From assembly GCF_037893015.1 (NCBI RefSeq), contig NC_133666.1, forward strand, positions 655,180,869 through 655,244,868: a DNA stretch of 64,000 bases, given 5' to 3'. Under the pieces are notes generated by a model that saw only the letters and a list, made by a program, of their open reading frames with translations, did no database searches and had not been told where the DNA came from. Shown here in pieces: positions 56,516-64,000 of the stretch. Each line of letters opens with the position of its first letter. The stretch's first letter is position 1. Made by a program: the position numbers and the translations under genes. The DNA comes from Macrotis lagotis (lineage: Eukaryota > Chordata > Mammalia > Peramelemorphia > Peramelidae).

Positions 56516-59500
56516 AGACTCGACCTGAGAGGCCCGACCTCTTCTTCGTGAGTTCGAGCGGGCGGAGCGCACAGACGCGGTGGGCTCCGCGGGGCGGGTG
56601 GGAGGGCTCTGAAATCTGGGATGGGGAGGAGGGCGCAGGCCTGACTTCGGGAGCCTGGGCGGACGCGCAGGCGCAGTAGAGCCCCCGCTTCCGAGGGAGG
56701 GGGGGCTGCGCGCTCCCTCCCGGGGGGACCAGCCGGGATGCCCCTCTCTTGTGTAGGCCCGAGACCCCAAGAGGGGGTTCAGACTCGGGGGCCACGGCAG
56801 GCCCTTGAGCGGAGCAAAGCTCCAGGACTTCAAAGAGCCCCAGCTCCGCCCTGCTCGGAAATCTTGCGCCTTGTGGCTTCGCCTTGCGCGGCGTTCCCGA
56901 CTTGCTACAATGGAGCCCTCTCCAGGCCGGCATTTCCTCTCCTGAGCCGCAGGACCGCCCGCCTTCTTGGTACCTGGGCGCCGCGGCCCACCTTCGCGGC
57001 CCTGGGGGCCCCCGTGCCCCATTTCTGGCTTCCCTTTAAAGGCCTCTCCCTGGACCTGGAACAGTGTTTCAGACTTCACAGCCGTCCTCTCTATTGTAGC
57101 TACCGTTCTCTTAAACTCTGAGGTCCGCAAGGACTGGGACACAGTCATATCGAATGCAGAAAGACTCGTAAAGAAAGAGAAATTCAGGGGGTGGCTAGGT
57201 GGCGCAGTGGATAGAGCCAGGACCTGAGTTCAAATCCGGCCTCAGACACTTAATATTGACCTAGCTGTGTGGCCTTGGGCAAGCCACTTAACCCTATTGC
57301 CTTGCAAAAGTCTTTAAGAGAGAGAGAGAGAGAGAAATTCGATTTGTTTTTTCCCCTTCCCCTGCTTGGTAGCGTGAGGAGCAGTGGATGGAAATTTAAG
57401 AGAAGTGGATCTCGGTTTGATGTGAGGAAAAACACTTAAGAGTTTGAGCTGCCCTTGTCACTAGGCATCTTGAAGCTAAGGCAACAGGATCACTTTAGGG
57501 TTGGAGCTCTTGAGTTAGGAAGACCAGAGTTGAAGTCCAGCCTCAGATACTTCCTAGCTGTGTGACCCTGGGCAAATGACTTAAACTCTATTTGCCTCAG
57601 TTTCTTCATCTTAAGGTAAATAAATGGAGGTGATCATAGCACCTTCTCCAGTGTTGTGAGGCTCAGAAGAGATAATTGCAAGGATGTTAGGACAGTGCCT
57701 GGCCTGTGTGACTCTTACCTATTATCATTATAATTTTAACACATAGTATAGTACCTGATAAATGATAAAGGCTCCATAAATGTTAGCTATGATTTTAAGT
57801 ATGTGGCCTGGATGTGATTACTTAAACTTTGTATCAGTGCCCTATGAAGGACTTCGCTGTAGTGAGTTTTTAATCAACGTGGGATGAATTGGATTGATTC
57901 AGAACTGGCTCTGGAATCCAAGCCTTTGACAGTCTGGCAGAACAGTGGGAGGTGGAGAGATGGGAGGCAAAGAGAAGGTTGTTGCTGTTGCTATGATGAG
58001 TGAAGTTGGAGAGAAAAAGAGAGGATGTTGGGGGTGTTTCTAAGGGAAACACTGAGTCAGATGAAGCAGATAGGTAACATAGGGAAATGAGGTATTGCAG
58101 GATTTAGAGTTGGAAAATCACTTTATCAGACAGGACCAGGCAGGGACCTACAAGAGCTGAGTTGGAAGGGACTTCAATGACATTCTAATTCAACTTGTAC
58201 CCAGACAAGAATTCCTTCTACATCAAGCTTAATAGATGATCACTTAGCCATCACTTGAAGGCTTCTAAGAAAGGGGGAATCCATCACCTTCAGCGGTAGC
58301 TCTCCTGCTTTGAAATAGTTTCATTTATTAGAAAAATTTTTTTCCTGACATTGAGCCTAAATAGACTACTTTTGCCAGTGACCTGCTTAGAGAGGAAACA
58401 GGTATTGAGTTATTAGAAAACCAATAGGGTACTTGAAGTGGAACTTTGAAACAGAAGAGACACATCTTTTTTTTTTTCATTTAGAAGCAAAGATAACCTT
58501 CAACAAACATATTTTGAAAGGTTTTAAGCTTCCCAAAGACACACACATCTAATTCTCACAATTCAGACATGTATCTGAGCCCTAGAAAATTGAAGTGATT
58601 TGTAGGATTTTAGCTCAGTCTCCTGACTCCAAATGCAATGGCACAGAGGGAGGCCAGCCTCCTGGGAATGAGGGGAGTGATGGGATTGGGAAGGAGGAGG
58701 CCTGGCTTGATTGAGACGCTGGCCCCTTGTCTTCTTAGGAAGAGGAGGATTTACAGTATGAAGAGGAAATCCTTCGCAACCCTTTCTCTGTTAAGTGTTG
58801 GTTCCGATACATCGAATTCAAGCAGAGTGCATCACAGGCTGTGCTCAATCTGCTCTATGAACGGGCCCTCAAGGAGCTACCTGGAAGGTGAGAAGCCTTC
58901 CTGCCTTCCAGCCTCCCCTTCCTCTCCTTCCCCCATGGGACACCTTAGTACAGGAAAGGTTTGTGGCAGTGTATACAAGTATGTTTTCTCTCCTGTCACC
59001 CAGTTACAAACTATGGTACCACTACCTGAAAGCCCGCCGGGCCCAGGTGAAGCGTCGTTGCGTGACTGATCCCGCCTATGAGGATGTCAACAACTGCCAC
59101 GAGCGGGCCTTGGTCTTTATGCACAAGGTGGGCACTTGGTGACCAAGGCAGCAGTGGGGGGGGGGGGGATAGGCATGGCAGAAGGAATCTGAGGCAGCTG
59201 GAGAGGGGGAATGGGAGTACAAGGGAACTTCTGCCTTCCCTGTCCCAGATGCCGCGTCTGTGGTTAGATTATTGCCAGTTCTTGATGGAGCAAGGCCGTA
59301 TTACTCGGACCCGGCGCACCTTCGACCGTGCCCTGAGGGCTCTGCCCATCACTCAGCACTCACGTATCTGGCCCCTCTATCTCCGCTTTGTACGTTCCCA
59401 CCCTCTGCCTGAGACTGCAGTGCGTGTATACCGCCGCTTCCTCAAGGTGAGCCTGGCAGGGGTCCAAGGGAAAGGGCAGATCATGCTGTTATGAATTCTT

Positions 59501-62500
59501 GTCCCATTACCCCTTTCCCCCCCCACCTCAAAACCAAGCTCCATGGGATGAAATGGGCACTGGAGAGGACAAGGGCATCTTTAAGCTGGGGGGAGGAGCC
59601 AGGGAAACACTGACCAGTTTCTTTGTTGGGGTTTCCCTAGCTGAGCCCTGAGAGTGCAGAAGAATATATCGAGTATCTACGCTCCATCGACCGGCTGGAT
59701 GAGGCAGCTCAGCGCCTGGCAACTGTGGTCAATGATGAAAGATTTGTCTCCAAGGAAGGAAAGTCCAACTATCAGGTCAGACTGCAACTCTCCCTGGCCC
59801 CCCTAGCCCCTTTAGAGCTCCCAGGAGGCCCAGTGACACAAACCTCACCCTTCCCACACAAATACTTACATGATCACACAGTCATACATGATCATGGGAT
59901 TGCCAAGATCCAGAGCTGACAGGGACCTTGCAGGTCATTGGCTTCAACCCCTCACTTTGCAGATAAGGACTCTGAGGCCCAGAGAAGAGAAGAGGCTGTT
60001 GGCGATCACCTAGGTAATAAATAGCAGGACCAGGCTTGGAATCTGGGGTCTCCTGGGACTCCAAGTCTGGGGAGCTTTTCATTCCGTTATACCCCCCTGC
60101 TGCCTTGGTTCTGCACACTCCCCTTTGCTGACATTGCCTCATAGTCATCAACACAGAATCATGCACACACGTGCACACACACACACACACACACATACAC
60201 ACACACATCTCCCACGTTCCAAGCAAGGGCCGAGGGAGCTGCAGGAACTGTGGGACTGAGCCCCTCCCCTTCTCCCCCTTCTCCAGCTATGGCATGAACT
60301 GTGTGACCTGATCTCCCAGAATCCGGACAAAGTGCAGTCCTTAAATGTGGGTGCCATCATCCGAGGGGGCCTCACCCGCTTCACTGACCAGCTTGGCAAG
60401 CTCTGGTGCTCACTGGCCGACTACTATATCCGAAGTGGACATTTTGAGAAGGTAGGGGGGCTGAGCTGGGACCCTTGAGGAGTCACACACAGGGGCCAGG
60501 CTTGTTCCCTCCTAGACCTGGAGCTCGTGGGCTTGGCCAGAAGCATCTTCCTGATGTAGCTGTCTGCCCAGGCCACTCTTCCTCTTAGGATCCCTCATTA
60601 ATCGTCAGAGCTGACATTAGTGAATCTCCTACTGTGTGAGACGTGAAATCTAACTAAACATTTGAAGATTCGAAAGACTAATTTAAAAAAAAAAAACGCT
60701 ACCTAACCCAACAATATTAAGTGTCTACTATGTACATGGCACAAAAGACTTCGAGGCAAAATAAAAACCAGCTCTTGCCCTCAGAGAACTGATGTTTTAC
60801 TGGAAAGAGATACAACCTAAAAACAGACAGGAACCTATGTGAGCACTGGAGGTGCAGGAAGAAGTACACACCAGTTAATGGGATCAGGAAAGTTTTCCCT
60901 TGAAGCACTTCATATCAACATATCACATTGATCGCATCGACTCTGGGATTAGGAAACTGAGGTAAACAAGTTCAATGACCTGCGCAAGCTTACTAAGCTA
61001 GGAAGCATTGACTCTTTCTGACTCCAGACCCAGCTCTCTGGGCACTCCAGAACCTCCTGTTGTCTCCAAATGAACTCTTAGCTCTAGCTGGGGCTCTTCA
61101 AGCCTTCTTAGTCTTCTCCAGCCTGACTGTTCAGCCAGACAGGCCCATGTGCCCTCGCCCACCCTTGGCTTCATGCCTCATCTAGAGCTCTCTGGGCCCT
61201 GTTCCTGGGACGTCCCTCAGGCTTCTCCCTCTCTGGAGGGCTCATAGACCACCTTCAAGGGAAGGCTTTCCTGATCCCATTAACTGGTGTGCACTTCTTC
61301 CTGCACCTCCAGTGCTCACATAGGCTCCTGTCTATTTTTAGGTTGTATCTCCGATAAAACAAAAGCTCTCTTGAGGGCAAGAGCTGGTTTCCATTTTTCA
61401 CTCGAAGTGTTTTGTGCCATGTACATAGTAGACACTTTATAAATACTGTTGGGTTAGGTAGCGTTTTTTTTAAATTAGTCGTTCGAATCATCAAATGTTT
61501 AGTTAGATTTCAAGTCTCAGGGCGCCTAGGTGGTAGTGGATAGATTTCAAGTCTCACACTATTTCTTTCACAAAAGCCCTGGGAGGTATCTGGGGCAAAT
61601 GTTACCCCCATTGCACAAATGTAGGAAGTCCCAAAATGTGTCAGTATTAGAACCAGAGCTCTTTACTGACCACTCTTTGTCCTTTGACATTGACACTGCC
61701 CAAGATGGGCAGAGGACTTCCAGGGAGGAGCCAGGTCTGAGTATTCTGCTCCTGATGGCTCTCTGCATCTCAGGCCCGTGACGTATATGAAGAGGCGATC
61801 CAGACGGTGATGACTGTACGAGACTTCACACAGGTGTTCGACAGTTATGCCCAGTTTGAGGAGAGCATGATTGCAGCCAAGATGGAGACAACTTCAGAGT
61901 TGGGGCGGGAGGAAGAAGGTGAGGGGAGGAGGCAGGAGGCTGGGGCTGGAGAGGCCAGGCCCTGCAGAGGGTGGGTACCACAGAGGGGTCAGGTCGTGCA
62001 GTCGGGGTGAGCACCTAGGAGGGATTTTTGTGTTTTCCCACTGATCCATCACTGCTGCTGTTGTTTCTGCCTCAGATGACGTGGACCTGGAACTACGTTT
62101 GGCACGCTTTGAACAGCTCATCAGCCGCCGACCCCTTCTCCTTAACAGTGTCCTACTACGTCAGAACCCACACCATGTGCACGAGTGGCACAAGCGAGTA
62201 GCCCTGCATCAGGGCCGACCCAGAGAGGTGTGGAGGAAACCCTACCCACTCCAAGCCTGCCAAACCCAGAGTCTTTCCTCTCCTCCTGCCTGTCCCAGCT
62301 CCCCCTCCATGCCCCCCACCCATACACATGCACAGTCCTTCTTCTTTTTCCCTCCCCACTGAGTATCCTTCCAAACCCAGAGTGTCTCCTCTTCCTCTCC
62401 TCCCTCCATCCCTCCCAGCACCTCCGACCTCCTCATTCCATACAACCCTGCCTTGCCAAGCGTGCAGCTAAGGCCTCCCTTCTGCCGCCTCCAGGTCATC

Positions 62501-63875
62501 AACACATACACAGAAGCTGTGCAGACTGTGGATCCCTTCAAGGCCACAGGCAAACCCCACACACTGTGGGTCGCCTTTGCCAAGTTCTATGAGGAGAACG
62601 AGCAGCTGGAAGATGTGAGCTGTGGGAGGAGGCTGTGGGGGGAGGCCTGGGTCCAGGGGGCCCTCTGTATGACTCTTCTTGCCTGCCTAGGCCCGCACCA
62701 TCCTGGAGAAGGCAACCAAAGTGAACTTCAAGCAAGTCGAGGATTTGGCCAGTGTGTGGTGTGAGTATGGAGAGATGGAGCTGAGACACGACAACTACGA
62801 CCAGGCCCTGCGGCTGCTGCGGGTGTGTGGGTACCTATGGAAAGGCCCTGGGGCTGGGGGAGGAGGATCCCTCACAGCAGAGGGGCTGAGAGTGATGCCC
62901 TATGTGGCCCCTTGTCCCCTGCAGAAGGCCACTGCCCTGCCTGCCCGCCGAGCTGAGTACTTTGACAGTTCTGAACCTGTGCAGAATCGGGTCTACAAGT
63001 CCCTGAAGGTCTGGTCTATGCTGGCTGACCTTGAGGAAAGTCTGGGCACCTTCCAGGTGAGTGCTCCCCTGACCCCTGGATGTGCCCCCAGCCAGACCAC
63101 AGGCTCCCAATTCACTGCTTCTCTCTTCAGCTATCCCTGAAAGGGGCACCTTTCCCTCCCCCCAAGGCCTGGTTCCCAAAGCCTTCCCTGAGCCCCGATT
63201 TGTGATCACTTTTAGACATCACCTTATGCTTGGTTTATCCCTCTGGGTTGCATTTATTCCCTAAAAAGCAGAACCAAGAATAATGAGAGAAAAGTGCAGA
63301 GCTATAGGGTTGAGATCGCAAACAGAATGGTGACTTTAGGGACAATTCCCTTTCTTTGGTGGAACTTGAAGGAGCGGGTATTGGGGAGGTGAGGGTCCTG
63401 AACTGAGAGCTTGGACAGGAACCCTACCAAGGAGCTCCTCCAGCCTCAGCATTTGGGAGGCTGTCTGTCCTGGGCTCTGGTCACCTTCATTATCCTACCC
63501 CATCCACCAAGTTGAGGAGTGACGTCTCATAGCCTGTGTCTTGCTTGGGGGACTCTTCGTGACCATTAGATCACTGATGGTACATTTACTGTGTGCTGGT
63601 CACCAGGGGAGGTACAGTAAAGCCCCCAGGAATACGCAGAGGAGGGATCCAGACAGTGGGTTGGGTCTGAGTTGGAAGAGATGGCACCACTCTGCTGCCA
63701 TCCCAGGCATCCCCAAGAGTCTTAATCATGATTGCATCCCTGTCCCTGTCCCTGCCTGCAGTCCACCAAGGCTGTGTATGAGCGGATCTTGGACTTGCGC
63801 ATCGCTACCCCCCAGATTGTCATCAACTATGCCATGTTCCTGGAAGAGCACAGCTACTTTGAGGAGAGTTTCAAG
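56473..63875 (+). CDS. XAB2: XPA-binding protein 2 (SYF1 homologue), first 12 coding exons; runs off the window
   Basis: Coding exons 56473-56547, 58739-58887, 59004-59127, 59249-59446, 59641-59775, 60287-60451, 61774-61918, 62076-62227, 62495-62614, 62691-62822, 62925-63056 and 63762-63875 join in frame to 547 residues, about two thirds of the human length. The donor after 63875 leads out of the window. The protein is built of HAT repeats (for example YELWYHYLKARRAQVKRRC-like units, WPLYLRFVRSHPLPETAV, FDSYAQFEESMI). It is nearly identical to human except the first 25 residues (MPEVGEEAPTEAKLKTRPER against the shorter human MVVMARLSRPER). XAB2/SYF1 is a nuclear scaffold of the spliceosomal NineTeen/IBC complex. 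It also acts in transcription-coupled repair through XPA, CSA and CSB. No damage is seen. Confidence 0.97.
57186..57330 (+). mobile_element. Marsupial tRNA-derived SINE in XAB2 intron 1
   Basis: Near full length with a short internal gap in the head, ending in a GA-rich run. AGAGAAATTC is duplicated at 57176-57185 and 57331-57340. Confidence 0.93.
57510..57770 (+). mobile_element. MIR-type old SINE in XAB2 intron 1
   Basis: TCCAGCCTCAGATACTTCCT, TGTGTGACCCTGGGCAAATG, TTTGCCTCAGTTTCTTCATC and a GAGGCTCAGAAGAGATAATTG tail follow the MIR layout. Confidence 0.82.
58140..58400. repeat. Old interspersed repeat in XAB2 intron 1
   Basis: GAGCTGAGTTGGAAGGGACT...GACAAGAATTCCTTCTACAT...TGGCCATCACTTGAAGGCTT-like wording is a common old marsupial repeat. 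Family not fixed. Confidence 0.5.
59895..60110. repeat. MIR-type old SINE in XAB2 intron 5
   Basis: GATCCAGAGCTGACAGGGAC, TTTGCAGATAAGGACTCTGA and GGCTTGGAATCTGGGGTCTC match the family at 23760. Confidence 0.65.
60161..60207. repeat. (CA)n microsatellite
   Basis: About 45 bp of CA with single interruptions, in XAB2 intron 5. Confidence 0.95.
60637..60905 (+). repeat. Inverted repeat, left arm (XAB2 intron 6)
   Basis: The reverse complement of this arm matches 61253-61520 over its whole length at roughly 85-90%. Shared phrases include AAATCTAACTAAACATTTGA, CGCTACCTAACCCAACAAT, GTAGACACTT, CTCCAGTGCTCACATAGG and CCTGATCCCATTAACTGGTG. The spacer is 347 bp. The arm includes an L2-tail-like stretch, but the similarity extends beyond it on both sides. 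Confidence 0.88.
60906..61252. other. Spacer of the inverted repeat
   Basis: A non-duplicated loop of 347 bp with a MIR-like piece (AGGAAACTGAGGTAAACAAG...TGACTCCAGACCCAGCTCTC) and unique sequence. No coding signal. Confidence 0.6.
61253..61520 (-). repeat. Inverted repeat, right arm (XAB2 intron 6)
   Basis: Partner of the left arm in opposite orientation. Because both lie in one intron, the pre-mRNA can fold into a long imperfect hairpin of about 265 bp. Confidence 0.88.
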
Positions 63876-64000
63876 GTGGGTCTGGGTCTCTCAGGATGTT
63901 GCTGGGGAGGGGTGGAAAACTCCCATTTCTAGACTGGTTAAAACAAAGACCTTCACAGGAAAGATGGCAGGGGGTGGAGGGACCTCCTGGTCATGCCACA

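Overview
The window is nuclear DNA from a marsupial. Two things support this. First, at least 18 copies of a tRNA-derived SINE with the marsupial head (GGGGCAGCTAGGTGGCGCAG) are scattered through it, together with older MAR1/MIR-type SINEs, L2 and marsupial-style L1/HAL1 debris. Second, five intact mammalian genes can be read exon by exon and lie in the order known from human 19p13.2, inverted: RETN(-), STXBP2(-), PCP2(+), PET100(-), XAB2(+, running off the right edge). The sequence does not tell me whether the species is American or Australian.

Layout. 1-20.9 kb is gene-poor and AT-rich. It holds a nested, very young but broken class II endogenous retrovirus (2289-7104, minus strand, LTRs without a substitution between them, tRNA-Phe primer site), an older LTR (10829-11270), two related L1 fragments, a U6/mRNA chimeric retrocopy with 13-bp target duplications, and a diverged 220-bp duplication of unknown nature. 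21.2-22.7 kb is a complete three-coding-exon resistin gene. 22.7-34.9 kb is intergenic and made largely of L1/HAL1, L2, MAR1/MIR and SINE copies. 34.9-41.3 kb is STXBP2, with all 19 coding exons resolved (595 residues) and a CpG-rich 5' end. Just upstream lies a 0.9-kb, 41-bp-period polypyrimidine minisatellite. 45.4-48.2 kb is PCP2, with two GoLoco motifs and several candidate first coding exons. 48.6-56.2 kb is PET100, four exons (74 residues) with a 6.4-kb repeat-filled first intron. PET100 and XAB2 start head to head 314 bp apart across a promoter with ETS and CCAAT motifs in both orientations. 56.5 kb to the right edge holds the first 12 coding exons (547 residues) of XAB2.

The genes are not a functional pathway; they are a conserved mammalian neighbourhood: a secreted cysteine-rich hormone-like protein, an SM protein for exocytosis, a GoLoco regulator of Gi/o, a cytochrome c oxidase assembly factor and a splicing/repair HAT-repeat protein. 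All exon joins given below keep frame and have GT donors and AG acceptors. I did not find a clear undescribed coding system. The observations most worth a second look are the tRNA-Phe site on a class II ERV, the loss of the resistin interchain cysteine position, the U6 chimera, the large inverted repeat in XAB2 intron 6, the polypyrimidine minisatellite and the alternative PCP2 starts.
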